Assembly (NCBI RefSeq): GCF_008370345.1
Contig: NZ_VTUU01000003.1
Span: 434,001-498,000, forward strand
DNA: 64,000 nucleotides
Reading direction: 5' to 3'
Origin: Marinobacter salinexigens
GTDB lineage: Bacteria; Pseudomonadota; Gammaproteobacteria; Pseudomonadales; Oleiphilaceae
Shown here: positions 1 through 8,801 of the stretch, piece after piece
Position numbering within the stretch: the stretch's first letter is position 1
How the letters are laid out: each line of letters starts with the position of its first letter
Program-made: the position numbers and the translations under genes
Notes under the pieces: model-generated
What the model was told of the DNA's origin: nothing
The model's input: the letters and a program-made list of their open reading frames with translations, nothing else
The model's database searches: none

Positions 1-228
1 CTGCTGGATGGCTTTGAGGGCGGAAGGGGTGTGCCGTCCATGGCTGAGCTGGAGCGTGCTGTGGGTATCAAGGCCCTGGGTGCACTGCCCCTCGACTGGA
101 CCAACCGTCTGAGCGCGATCAATGCCGGCATTCCCCTGCATCAGGTGCCAGGCCGCTCGAATTATCAGCGGGAACTTCTGAAAGTGCTCAAGCGTTACGA
201 AGCGGATCGCATCCAGGACGTGGCCTGA
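1..228 (+). CDS. TadZ/CpaE-like pilus assembly ATPase, C-terminal end (partial)
   Basis: Only the last 75 codons are in the window; the reading frame is open from base 1 to the stop at 226-228. The visible part contains a typical end of a MinD/ParA-like ATPase: a short segment on choosing between homologous values (VGIKALGALP), an NRLSAINAGIPL stretch and a basic C-terminal helix. In Tad loci the TadZ/CpaE protein is a ParA-superfamily ATPase that localises the pilus machine at the cell pole. The identification rests mainly on position, since it lies 35 bp upstream of the TadA secretion ATPase and in the same direction, and on the C-terminal style. The ATPase motifs are outside the window and cannot be checked. 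Confidence 0.75.
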   Translation: MLDGFEGGRGVPSMAELERAVGIKALGALPLDWTNRLSAINAGIPLHQVPGRSNYQRELLKVLKRYEADRIQDVA

Positions 229-263
229 CATCAGTCACGGAAAACAGGGCTAAGAGATAAGTT

Positions 264-1466
264 ATGGCGAGCAGAACCGATCAGGAATATCAGGATCTGA
301 AAAAGCGAGTCCACTACTATCTGGTGGAGCGCCTGGACGAAGAGGGTGTCGAGGTCACCAACGTCACTAATGACATGCTGACCACGTTCGTGCAGACCAA
401 TGTCTCGAACTTTGTTGCCCAGAATCGGATTCCTCTGTCCGCTCAGAACCTGGCCGATCTCACGCGGGAAATTGTGGATGAAGTAGCGGGCTTTGGCCCC
501 CTGGAACCTCTGCTGTCGGACGATGTCGTTAACGATATTCTGGTGAACGGGCCGCAAGATGTGTTTGTCGAGGTGGCGGGTGTTTTGCAAAGGGCCAACA
601 CCCGGTTCATTGATGACGATCACGTGCTGCGTATTATTCGCCGGATTCTGGCACCGCTTGGGCGACGGCTGGATGAATCCTCGCCAATGGTGGATGCACG
701 TTTACCGGATGGCTCCCGTGTTAATGCCATTATTCCGCCTATCGCTCTGGATGGCCCCTCAATCAGTATCCGGAAGTTTACCCAGAAGCATCTCAGTGCC
801 CAGGATCTGGTGAACAGTGGATCGATGACCGCAGAATGTCTCGACTTGCTCATCAGCCTGGTTCAGGGCCGCCGGAATATCCTGGTCAGTGGCGGTACCG
901 GTACCGGTAAAACGACCATTCTGAACCTGCTTAGCCAGTACATTCCCCGGGAAGAGCGGGTCGTAACCATTGAGGACTCGGCCGAGCTTCAGCTCAATCA
1001 TCCCCATATCGTTCGTCTTGAAACCAGGCCGGCCAACGCAGAGGGCAGCGGTCGGATTACCGCGCGGGAACTGGTGATCAACTCACTGCGGATGCGTCCT
1101 GACCGGATTATCCTGGGTGAGGTGCGGGCCGGCGAGATTATCGAGCTGCTGCAGGCGATGAACACCGGCCACGAAGGCTCCATGAGTACCATTCACGCTA
1201 ATACCGCCAAGGATGCGCTGGTGCGTATCGAGACGTTGCTGGCGGTGAACGGGTATGACGCCAGTGAGCGGGCGGTAGGCCGTTTGATTGGCTCGTCGCT
1301 GGATGTGATCGTTCAGCTGACGCGCTTGCCCACCGGCCGCCGTCTGGTCAGCGAGGTGGTCGCCATGCGCCACGACTCCGAGGACGCATACGCGATGGAA
1401 AGCCTCTATCGTGCGGATCGCGAGGTCATGGATGAAGCTGAGTCTGTTCTGGGGGAAGGCATCTGA
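264..1466 (+). CDS. tadA: Tad/Flp pilus secretion ATPase TadA (CpaF)
   Basis: This 400-residue protein is the hexameric ATPase that powers Flp pilus assembly at the inner membrane. An N-terminal helical domain (about 1-75) precedes the bilobed GspE/PilB-type core. The Walker A motif GGTGTGKTT lies at residues 210-218. It is followed by the acidic VVTIEDSAEL segment of the aspartate box, the Walker B region RIILGEVRAGE and the histidine box segment GSMSTIHANT. These are the diagnostic elements of the CpaF family. The start at 264 is preceded by AGAGATAAG-like sequence, a modest ribosome site. The stop codon overlaps the next start by one base, so it is cotranslated with TadB. Length is slightly below the commonest 420-480 because the N-terminal extension is short. 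Confidence 0.95.
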   Translation: MASRTDQEYQDLKKRVHYYLVERLDEEGVEVTNVTNDMLTTFVQTNVSNFVAQNRIPLSAQNLADLTREIVDEVAGFGPLEPLLSDDVVNDILVNGPQDVFVEVAGVLQRANTRFIDDDHVLRIIRRILAPLGRRLDESSPMVDARLPDGSRVNAIIPPIALDGPSISIRKFTQKHLSAQDLVNSGSMTAECLDLLISLVQGRRNILVSGGTGTGKTTILNLLSQYIPREERVVTIEDSAELQLNHPHIVRLETRPANAEGSGRITARELVINSLRMRPDRIILGEVRAGEIIELLQAMNTGHEGSMSTIHANTAKDALVRIETLLAVNGYDASERAVGRLIGSSLDVIVQLTRLPTGRRLVSEVVAMRHDSEDAYAMESLYRADREVMDEAESVLGEGI

Positions 1467-2383
1467 TGCAGGCTCATACCCTCTTTGCCGCTTCCGCGAT
1501 TGTCGCTGCGCTCACGTTGGTGCTGCTGATGGGGCAGTGGATCTGGGTGCGCAGAGCCGGTGTGCGAGCCATCGAAAAGGCAACCCGTACCCGGCTGTTT
1601 CCTGCTGAAGAAAGCATGGTTCTTGGTGGGGCGAGGGTGGATCTGGGGCCGTTGGAAACGTTCCTCATCCGGGCTGATCTGTCCATTACTCCGAACCGGA
1701 TGCTGCTGCTGTTGACGATCGTGATTGCCGCACTGGCAATCCTGTTTGTAACCCGGGGGTTTGTGGAACTCGCGGTGACAGTTTTTTTCCTTGTGATCGG
1801 GGCCGTCGTCTGGTGGCGTGTGCGGTTCCAGCGGCAGCGACGCATCATCCATGAAGAGCTGCCGGGAATTATTGATTCAGCGCTTCGTAACATGAATGCC
1901 GGGCGGTCCCTGGAGCATTCGCTGGTGGTGGGCTTTGATGAATCGAGCCCGGTTTTCCAACCCCTGGTGTTCCGTCTGCGCAATGCGGTGGAGTCAGGTC
2001 GGGAGTACACCGGGCTCTTTGATGACTTCGCAAAACTCTACAACACACCAGCACTCATTCTGGTGGCCCTGGCGTTAAGAACATCATCCCGCTTTGGTTC
2101 TTCGATACGGCCGGTGCTCGAACAGGTTGCAGCGTCTCTACGCTCTCAGCAGGAGCTGCGGCGCGAGTTCCTGGCGGCTACCGCGGAGACCCGGTTTACT
2201 GCTGCTACCTTTGCTGTTTTGCCTCCGGGACTTGCTGCGTTCATGGTGCTCACCAATGAGCAGTATTCCGACATTCTTGTTAATACCGAAACAGGGCACA
2301 ACCTGTTGATCACGGCGGGTGTCCTGCAGTTGCTGGGGATAGCGGTGATCTGGCGGATGATTCAGGGGGTGGGGCGTGCGTGA
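1466..2383 (+). CDS. tadB: Tad pilus inner-membrane protein TadB (CpaG)
   Basis: A 305-residue type II secretion F-domain protein of the TadB kind. It has an N-terminal membrane helix (about residues 5-27), a cytoplasmic basic stretch, a hydrophobic hairpin around residues 75-115, a long cytoplasmic helical domain containing the LPGIIDSALRNMNAGRSLEHSL segment that marks GspF/TadB proteins, and two C-terminal membrane helices. TadB and TadC form the platform on which TadA acts. The start ATG shares its A with the TadA stop codon, and the end overlaps the TadC start by 8 bp, so the genes are tightly coupled. Confidence 0.92.
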   Translation: MQAHTLFAASAIVAALTLVLLMGQWIWVRRAGVRAIEKATRTRLFPAEESMVLGGARVDLGPLETFLIRADLSITPNRMLLLLTIVIAALAILFVTRGFVELAVTVFFLVIGAVVWWRVRFQRQRRIIHEELPGIIDSALRNMNAGRSLEHSLVVGFDESSPVFQPLVFRLRNAVESGREYTGLFDDFAKLYNTPALILVALALRTSSRFGSSIRPVLEQVAASLRSQQELRREFLAATAETRFTAATFAVLPPGLAAFMVLTNEQYSDILVNTETGHNLLITAGVLQLLGIAVIWRMIQGVGRA

Positions 2384-3245
2384 ATTATGGTGGTTTGTGC
2401 CCGCAATACTTGCGTTAGCCTCGATCTGGATGGCTCTCTACCATGCCCCCCGCTGGTTTTTGCGGGTACGGATTCGTGATCGACTGCTGAATACGGTGCA
2501 GGGTGATGGTGAAGAAGGAAAATCCTGGTTAACCCTGTTTGCCGAGCGATTTGCGGGCCACAGTGTGACCCGGGGGGATTATGAGGAGATCGAACGGGCA
2601 CTCGATGCCACTGGCCGCAGCCAGACTCAGGCACAAATGATTTATCTGATCATGTGCTGGCTCATTCCGTTGATGGGTATTGTTGCCGGGTTTTTTATTG
2701 CTGGCGCCTTGGGAGGCCTACTGATTGCCGGGGTGCTGTTTGTCCTGCCAAGACGGGTCATCCGGGGAATGGGGGCAACGGCGGAAAAGCAACAGAATAT
2801 TGAGGCGATCGAACTGTGCCACATGACCCGGATGCTGATGGAAGCCGGTCTTTCGATCGAACGTGCTATCCGTCTGATTGCGTTGCAGGCGCGCCCGGTC
2901 ATGCCCCACTTGTGTGTTCGTCTCGACCGTTTTAATCGGGTGATGGAAAGCGGTGCCGAGCGAACCGAGGCTCTGGATGAGCTTGGGAAAAACCGGCAGA
3001 TTCAGGTGCTCAGAAATTACGTCAACCTGATGAAGCAGAGCGGTAGTCTGGGCTCCGGCGTGTCTGCGAGCCTCGACCAGATCATTCACGAAGCGCATCA
3101 GAATGAACGTAGCCGCCTGAAGGAAGACACTAACCGGATCGGGGCCAAGATGACCATTGTCATGATGGTCTTCATGCTGCCGGCTCTGTTCATACTGATA
3201 GGCGGCCCTGCGGTGCTGTCTATTGCCGAATCGTTGGGTAGTTGA
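2376..3245 (+). CDS. tadC: Tad pilus inner-membrane protein TadC (CpaH)
   Basis: A 289-residue second platform protein. It begins with a membrane helix, has a paired hydrophobic region near residues 90-130, then the cytoplasmic F-domain with a CHMTRMLMEAGLSIERAI stretch, and ends in a C-terminal membrane helix rich in Met and Phe followed by a short tail. The first start codon is a GTG overlapping the end of tadB by 8 bp, a usual arrangement for tadB-tadC. Family knowledge: TadC pairs with TadB in the inner membrane. Nothing in the sequence looks damaged. Confidence 0.92.
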   Translation: MRELWWFVPAILALASIWMALYHAPRWFLRVRIRDRLLNTVQGDGEEGKSWLTLFAERFAGHSVTRGDYEEIERALDATGRSQTQAQMIYLIMCWLIPLMGIVAGFFIAGALGGLLIAGVLFVLPRRVIRGMGATAEKQQNIEAIELCHMTRMLMEAGLSIERAIRLIALQARPVMPHLCVRLDRFNRVMESGAERTEALDELGKNRQIQVLRNYVNLMKQSGSLGSGVSASLDQIIHEAHQNERSRLKEDTNRIGAKMTIVMMVFMLPALFILIGGPAVLSIAESLGS

Positions 3246-3302
3246 TTAACCATGAAACCAGACAGGAGCGATACCAAGTTGCGACAAGGATCGACCAAGC
3301 AA

Positions 3303-3989
3303 ATGTCCAGTTTAATCCGCCCCATGGCCGGGGTACTGGCATCGATACTGTTGGCGGGCTGCGCATCCAGTGGTCCCCCGAAAATGGTGTCCTACGATGA
3401 AGAGCCTCCACTTATGGTCAGTTGCCGGACCACGGTGCAGCCTGAGGAGAGGCTGCAGCTCGATGCTATTGATGAAAAAATCGAGCAGGGCCAGATATAC
3501 GCTGCCCTGGCCCAGCTGGAAAGCGACCAACTCGGGACCGAGCAGCACTGGTTGAGACGAGGCCAGCTGTATGTGCTGACCGGGCAGGTGCTTAATGCCC
3601 GTGAGCTGTTCGAAGCCCTTGTTAAGCAGTGCGACTCGGCAAGCAGCCATCATGGCCTTGGGTTGGTATCCATGCGGCAGGGACGCATGGCTGACGGCAT
3701 TGAGCACCTGGCGGTCGCACGGATGAAAGCGCCCATGTCGAGCAAGGTTCGCAACGATTACGGCTATGCTTTATTGCAGGCGAATGAGAGAGCGACCGCT
3801 ATTTACGAATTGAGAACCGCCTTCGAGCTGGCTAATGGCGAAGGCAGTGCCCGTCAGAATCTGGCTATGGCATACATTCTCGACGGCGACGCGTCGGGGC
3901 TGAGATGGATGGTAGAACGTTACGGCCTGACCAGCGAAGAGGTGGCGCACGCCAAGGCAACCGCGGAAAAGATGAGGAGATCCCAATGA
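3303..3989 (+). CDS. tadD: TadD-like TPR lipoprotein of the Flp pilus locus
   Basis: From the ATG at 3303 the product is 228 residues with a textbook lipoprotein signal: a short polar start, a hydrophobic core and the lipobox LAGC at residues 17-20. An in-frame ATG at 3252 would add a polar 17-residue leader before this signal and has no better ribosome site, so 3303 is preferred. After the signal the protein is built of tetratricopeptide-like helical pairs (for example LALAQLESDQLG-type and YALLQANERATAIYEL repeats). TadD lipoproteins act as pilotins or assembly factors for the outer-membrane part of the Tad apparatus. Its stop overlaps the next start in an ATGA junction. Confidence 0.85.
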   Translation: MSSLIRPMAGVLASILLAGCASSGPPKMVSYDEEPPLMVSCRTTVQPEERLQLDAIDEKIEQGQIYAALAQLESDQLGTEQHWLRRGQLYVLTGQVLNARELFEALVKQCDSASSHHGLGLVSMRQGRMADGIEHLAVARMKAPMSSKVRNDYGYALLQANERATAIYELRTAFELANGEGSARQNLAMAYILDGDASGLRWMVERYGLTSEEVAHAKATAEKMRRSQ

Positions 3990-4267
3990 ACCGGTACTAC
4001 ATCCTTTTTACCGCAGTGCTCACCGGGGCGGCACCCGCGATGGCGGCAGACGCTTATGACTCCGGTTTCAGCTCCGGCGTGATTGAGCCTGTCGAAGCAC
4101 CTCATAGCTCGAAGGTTCAGGAAAAACTCGCTCAGCAGGCCCGATCTCCTGCACCCGAGAAAGGTGAGCTGGCGCTTGAATTGTATGTCGACAGTCAGGC
4201 GAGAATTGCAGAAACGTTTCGCAGGCCGGTTCCTGACCAGATGACTGAAGACACTCTCGGTAACTGA
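3986..4267 (+). CDS. Small exported DUF3613-like protein of the tad locus
   Basis: A 93-residue protein whose ATG overlaps the tadD stop (ATGA). It starts with a likely Sec signal peptide (residues 1-20, ending AMAA). The mature part is mostly polar, and its C-terminal third (LELYVDSQARIAETFRRPVPDQM) resembles the end of DUF3613 proteins, which often sit beside tadD in other genomes. This likeness is judged by eye and is uncertain. No catalytic motif is visible. Position between tadD and the TadG-like gene suggests an accessory periplasmic role in pilus assembly. Confidence 0.6.
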   Translation: MNRYYILFTAVLTGAAPAMAADAYDSGFSSGVIEPVEAPHSSKVQEKLAQQARSPAPEKGELALELYVDSQARIAETFRRPVPDQMTEDTLGN

Positions 4268-4269
4268 CG

Positions 4270-6003
4270 ATGACACTCAAGAGGCAGTCCGGCGCACTCA
4301 TGGTGATCACTCCTGTGGTGATCACCGCTGTTGTATTGTTCACAGCCCTTGCCCTGGATGGTGCCCGACTGTTTTCCCTGCGAGCGGATATGCAAAGCCA
4401 GGTCAACGCGGCGGCGACTGCGGCAGCGGATGCGTCACAGGCGTGTGGCGGCGAGAACATCTCGTTGGCTAACATGACTGGCCGGGCACTGGCGGCCGCG
4501 CAGGCCCAGGGCTTTGAAGGTGATGCCTCGGAGCTGGTCATCCAGCCGGGTGTCGTGGAGCCTTCGGCCAGTGATCCGAATACACTTGTGTTCAGGGCAG
4601 TGTCGGATATTGCCCAATCCAATGCAACACGGGTCAGCTTGAGTCGCGATGAGCCCATTTCCCGTTTGCTGCCGTCCGGCATGCTGGGGGATGTCACGCT
4701 TGACGTAAACGCGGCTGCCCGGAAGGAAGTGATTGCGTCGATCAGTGCTGCAGGTTCAACAGCGACGGTGGACGAAGGATTGCTGGGGGTCCTGCTCGAA
4801 GGCATCACGCAAGAACCGTCACTGAATATTACGGACTTCGACAGCCTTGGCGATACGCTGTTCTCAGTCGGCGATTTGCTGGGTGCCCTCGGTGTTGGTT
4901 CACTTGAAGATGCGCTGTTGAACAGCACTGCCGATGATCTCGCCGCTGCTATAGTTGCCCTTGCTGGCGCTACGTCGCCTGTTGGTGAGGTCGCCGATGC
5001 GTTATTGGGAAATGCGACCAGTATCAGTGTGAGTGAAGTGCTATCTGTGCTTGAAGGTGCTCAGGTTCCCGATAGTGCACAGGTTCGGGCATACGACCTT
5101 TTGATCAGTATTGCCCTGAACATACTTGAGTCCAGTGCTGACAGGGTTGAAGTAGACCTGTCTACCTTGCCTCTTGGCCTTGGGGCGGCCTTGCCTCCGG
5201 GCTTGATTGATCCGGACACGATTACGGTCGATATATTTGTAGAAAATGCGCCATCTGTCGCCATAGGACCTGCCAGGCAGGATGAGAATGGCGAATGGAT
5301 GACGGCCTTTGATGAGGCCGACGTCAGCATCAGAGTGATGGCCGATGCGGAGGTTAACGTTCCCTTTCTGGCGAGGGCGACGGTGACTTTACCATTGGTC
5401 GTAAAGCTGGGGGGGGGTACAGGAGCTCTTCAGGGTGCTGACTGTGCACGGGGAACAACGAATAGCGTAGATTTTCTGGTAAACCTGAGCCCTCAGGTGG
5501 CTAGTATCGGGTCCGGAGACAGTTCTGATAGTAGTGATGAGGGCGAGTTCAGCACCGATGGAAGTATCGGTGTGACAGTCGATCTTCTGACAATAATCCC
5601 TCTCCTCCCTTCAGTGTTGGATCTGCAGGCCGATCTCGATGTATCGGTTGAGGACGCAACGCCGGATACCGAGACAGTTGAGGACTTCGAGCTATACTGT
5701 CCAGAGGGTGAGGTATGCCCTATGACCGCCGCCGTATCGGGTGGTGGTTTGTCTGGATTGTCAGTCGAACTGAGTTTGGATGAGGCCAGTGTTGCGGGAT
5801 TGGATTTGGCGCCATTGCTAGACCCTGTAATCTCACCCTTGCTTCAAGGGGTGGGATTGGCTGTAAGTCCCCTGATGGAGTTATTGGTTGATCCGCTTGC
5901 CCAGGCTCTTGGACTGAAAATCGGGGGCATGCAAGTCGAGATTCAGGAAGCGAGTCAAAGCGGCAGCCAACTCATCGAGAATATTGAGGTGGTAGGGAGC
6001 TGA
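4270..6003 (+). CDS. TadG-like putative Flp pilus-assembly protein
   Basis: A 577-residue secreted or membrane-anchored protein. The first 30 residues form a hydrophobic anchor preceded by the short QSGALMVITPVVI stretch, followed by the pseudopilin-like helix (ALALDGARLFSLRADMQSQVNAAATAAADA) typical of Tad-like putative Flp pilus-assembly proteins. The remainder is a large acidic, Gly/Leu/Val/Ser-rich exported region with a few cysteines (pairs near residues 57, 395 and 475-480) that may form disulphides. There are separate leucine-rich segments with repeated DLLGALG- or LLDPVISPLLQG-like character. No TadE or TadF minor pilin genes precede it, so it may carry the whole TadG-type role here. 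It closes the pilus operon; the next gene is 25 bp downstream. Confidence 0.8.
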   Translation: MTLKRQSGALMVITPVVITAVVLFTALALDGARLFSLRADMQSQVNAAATAAADASQACGGENISLANMTGRALAAAQAQGFEGDASELVIQPGVVEPSASDPNTLVFRAVSDIAQSNATRVSLSRDEPISRLLPSGMLGDVTLDVNAAARKEVIASISAAGSTATVDEGLLGVLLEGITQEPSLNITDFDSLGDTLFSVGDLLGALGVGSLEDALLNSTADDLAAAIVALAGATSPVGEVADALLGNATSISVSEVLSVLEGAQVPDSAQVRAYDLLISIALNILESSADRVEVDLSTLPLGLGAALPPGLIDPDTITVDIFVENAPSVAIGPARQDENGEWMTAFDEADVSIRVMADAEVNVPFLARATVTLPLVVKLGGGTGALQGADCARGTTNSVDFLVNLSPQVASIGSGDSSDSSDEGEFSTDGSIGVTVDLLTIIPLLPSVLDLQADLDVSVEDATPDTETVEDFELYCPEGEVCPMTAAVSGGGLSGLSVELSLDEASVAGLDLAPLLDPVISPLLQGVGLAVSPLMELLVDPLAQALGLKIGGMQVEIQEASQSGSQLIENIEVVGS

Positions 6004-6028
6004 CCCCCTACATTCAGGGAACAGGCCT

Positions 6029-8113
6029 ATGCTGACAGGTCTTGGAGATAACTGGTGGGATACAGGCCAGCGGGCGCTGTTCGTGGCGCTTCCCTATCTG
6101 GCGATAGGCCTGGCAGTGGCGCTTGGAGCGCTTGTTCTGTATGTCCGCAGACTAAAACGGTCGGTGGACCTGTTGTCGTTCGAGGCTGGAACCAGTTCCC
6201 GTAGCCTGCGTAACGCCAACCGGGAACTCAAGACCCTCTTCGATCAGTCTCGCATTGCTGTTTTCTTGCTGGATAAGCAATCATCATCCGTTCTGTATGC
6301 CAATGCCACCGCTTTGGAGGCCTTTGGTGTTCGAACTCCGCAGGAAATGACGGATAACGTACTCCATAACCCTGATGCCTGGGGCCCGGCACCCTACAGC
6401 CTCCTGGATTTCGAAAAAGCGCTTGCAGAAGCCTCTCCCGCGGGCATGAAATCGTTTGAGTGGCGTGTCGGCCGATCTCAGGACCATGAAGTATGGCTGG
6501 ATTGCTCCTTTTCGTTTCTGACCTACAAATCGAACCGGGCCATCATGTTTTCCGGGGTGAATATCACCGCCAGGAAGCGGGCCGAGCATCAGGAAAAACT
6601 GCATCAGCAGGTCATGGCTTCGATGGCCGGTGATCGTTCATTGCAGGAAACACTGGAGCGGGTGGTCCGTGTTGCAGAGGCCTCTATGCCGGGCGGTCGT
6701 TACGTTGTGATGCTGCGTGACAGTGGCCAGGGCCGGTTACGTTGGGGCGGAGGTAGTCTGTTCCCTGCCGCCTTCCGTCAGGCCCTGGAAGATATGCCCG
6801 TGCGCTACGGCGAGGGGGCGCCGGGCACCGCGGCTTTTACCAGAACGCGGGTTATCACGGAAAATATGTTGACGGATGAACACTGGCATTCCCGGAGGCA
6901 GGTACTGAAAGAGGCGGGAATTCAAGCCTGCTGGTCCGAGCCGATTGTCGGGCGGGGCGGCGAAGTACTCGGGACCTTTGATATCTATCATGATGATCCC
7001 TGGTTGCCTTCCGATGAGGATGTGGACGCATTGACCGGGCCGATCTTTCTGGCCAGCTTGGCCATTGAACGCCATCGCTCGCGGCTTGAGCTGGAGCAGA
7101 TGGTGGTATCGGAGCAGGCCGTACGACGAATCAGTACAGAATTGCTGACCATTGAGCCCGACGCGGTCGAAGAAGGGCTGGAAGGTATTTGTGCAAGCCT
7201 GGGGCGTTATTTCAGGGCTGACCGGGTGTTTCTGTGCCGGGTGGATGACGTTTCCCAGGAGCTGAATCTCGTTAATGAATGGGCGGTTGAGGGACTTCCC
7301 CCGCTTCGGGAGCAGGTAATTAATCCTTTGCCGGTGATTCCGGTCAGCCTGGATGCTCTTCTCACGGTTTCCCGGCTGCAGATTTTTGATGGTCACAACC
7401 CCCTCCCCCCAATGCTGGAATGTTTTGCCGAACACCTTGCATTGGGGGATAGCCGTTCCCTGCTGCTGAAAGGCGTCTATCAGGGAGATCGGTTGATTGG
7501 CGTTCTGGGGATGGTCAAGACCGCCATGGCGGCTACCTGGCAGCCCGAGCACCTGGCCAATATCCGGCTGATGGTCCAGTTACTGAGCAACGTGCTTATG
7601 AGGCAGAAACTGGTTCGTACGCTGACGTTCCAGGCCGTGCACGACCAGCTGACGGGACTGTATAACCGGCATAAGCTCGAAAGCTTTATGGAGCAGGAAG
7701 TGGCACGATGTGAACGCTACGGTTCCACATTTTCTGTGATTATTTTCGATCTCGATTTTTTCAAATCGATTAACGACCGGTTTGGTCACACGGGTGGCGA
7801 TGCGGTACTTGAGGAGGTGGCGGCCATTGTGGGGGGGGGTATCCGGGAGTCGGAAATTGCTGGCCGATGGGGGGGTGAGGAGTTTCTGATATTGCTGCCG
7901 GAAACCAACCTGGACAGCGCTCATGCGGTGGCGGAGCGGATTCGCAAGGGTGTGGAGACCTATCGTTTCACCATACCCGTCGATGTGACGATCAGTGTCG
8001 GTGTGGCGGTTTTCCAGCCAGGGGATAAATCTCAGAATATGCTTCAGCGTGCAGATGGGGCCTTGTATGTGGCCAAAAATGAAGGCAGAAACTGTGTGAG
8101 GCTGGCTGCATGA
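6029..8113 (+). CDS. Diguanylate cyclase with PAS, two GAF-like sensors and GGDEF
   Basis: A 694-residue membrane-anchored signalling enzyme that should make cyclic di-GMP from two GTP. Layout: an N-terminal membrane helix (about residues 15-43), a short coiled region, a PAS domain (about 65-185), two GAF-like domains (about 195-345 and 355-520) and a C-terminal GGDEF domain (about 530-690). The active-site signature is GGEEF, within RWGGEEFLILLPE, so catalysis is likely. The inhibitory I-site, normally RxxD five residues before it, reads RESE, so product inhibition may be weakened. Its end overlaps the following broken gene by 4 bp. Position after the tad operon suggests c-di-GMP control of surface attachment, an inference from neighbourhood only. 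Confidence 0.9.
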   Translation: MLTGLGDNWWDTGQRALFVALPYLAIGLAVALGALVLYVRRLKRSVDLLSFEAGTSSRSLRNANRELKTLFDQSRIAVFLLDKQSSSVLYANATALEAFGVRTPQEMTDNVLHNPDAWGPAPYSLLDFEKALAEASPAGMKSFEWRVGRSQDHEVWLDCSFSFLTYKSNRAIMFSGVNITARKRAEHQEKLHQQVMASMAGDRSLQETLERVVRVAEASMPGGRYVVMLRDSGQGRLRWGGGSLFPAAFRQALEDMPVRYGEGAPGTAAFTRTRVITENMLTDEHWHSRRQVLKEAGIQACWSEPIVGRGGEVLGTFDIYHDDPWLPSDEDVDALTGPIFLASLAIERHRSRLELEQMVVSEQAVRRISTELLTIEPDAVEEGLEGICASLGRYFRADRVFLCRVDDVSQELNLVNEWAVEGLPPLREQVINPLPVIPVSLDALLTVSRLQIFDGHNPLPPMLECFAEHLALGDSRSLLLKGVYQGDRLIGVLGMVKTAMAATWQPEHLANIRLMVQLLSNVLMRQKLVRTLTFQAVHDQLTGLYNRHKLESFMEQEVARCERYGSTFSVIIFDLDFFKSINDRFGHTGGDAVLEEVAAIVGGGIRESEIAGRWGGEEFLILLPETNLDSAHAVAERIRKGVETYRFTIPVDVTISVGVAVFQPGDKSQNMLQRADGALYVAKNEGRNCVRLAA

Positions 8114-8692
8114 AGCATTCAACTGGCCTCACGCGACTCATTACTATGCTCCTGTGCACGCTGCTGGCGTTGCCTGTATTCGGGCAGCAGGGTACCGAAA
8201 CGGTTGCTCCGCTGACCGTTACGGTCGGGGCAAATCATGCACCGCCTTACCGTATCCTTGAAGGCGGAAAACAGACAGGTCTCTATCTGGACATTTTTGA
8301 GCAGGTTGCCGAGCGGCTGGGCTGGGAGGTTCTGTACCGGGAGGCGCCGTTTCGTCGTGTGCTTCGAATGATGCAGATGGGGGAAGTGGATATCATGCTG
8401 GGCCCGCTCAGGACGCCTGATCGGGAAAGCCTGATGGAATTTGTGGCTCCTGCCTTTCCTCCGGAGCGGCGCCTGTTCTTTTATCTGGATGAGTCCAACC
8501 GGATCAATCGATACTCGGATCTGAAAGGCAAGCGGATCGGTGTCCTGGAAGGCGCGATCGTATATCGCGGTGGCCAAAAACTCCCCGGTGCTGACCTACG
8601 CCGATGATATACGGGCGGCGCTTAAGCTCGTAGAGATGGAGGGTATTCACGAGAACCTGGTTCTGAAGTATCTCGAACAGACCGGGCGATAG
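8110..8692 (+). pseudogene. Broken ABC amino-acid-type periplasmic binding protein (SBP_bac_3)
   Basis: The gene starts in an ATGA overlap with the cyclase and encodes a signal peptide (about residues 1-25), then the first lobe of a family 3 solute-binding protein (GANHAPPYRILEGGKQTGLY, FRRVLRMMQMGEVDIMLGP and the hinge segment LKGKRIGVLEGAI). At about 8560 the frame goes wrong: the annotated frame ends at 8607, whereas one base over, from 8561 to 8692, the sequence YIAVAKNSPVLTYADDIR continues with the family's C-terminal helix. The second lobe, normally about 80 residues between these parts, is missing. The simplest reading is an internal out-of-frame deletion. The product would not fold as a binding protein. 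Many such genes sit next to diguanylate cyclases as sensor partners. Confidence 0.75.
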
Positions 8693-8801
8693 CGGAGACA
8701 GGTTTTACCATGAGGCGACTGTGGTGGTTTGGCTCACAAGGTTATAGACTTTCCAGACCGTAAAAAAATTAGTGAGCAAACCATCTATTAAGGTAAACCC
8801 T

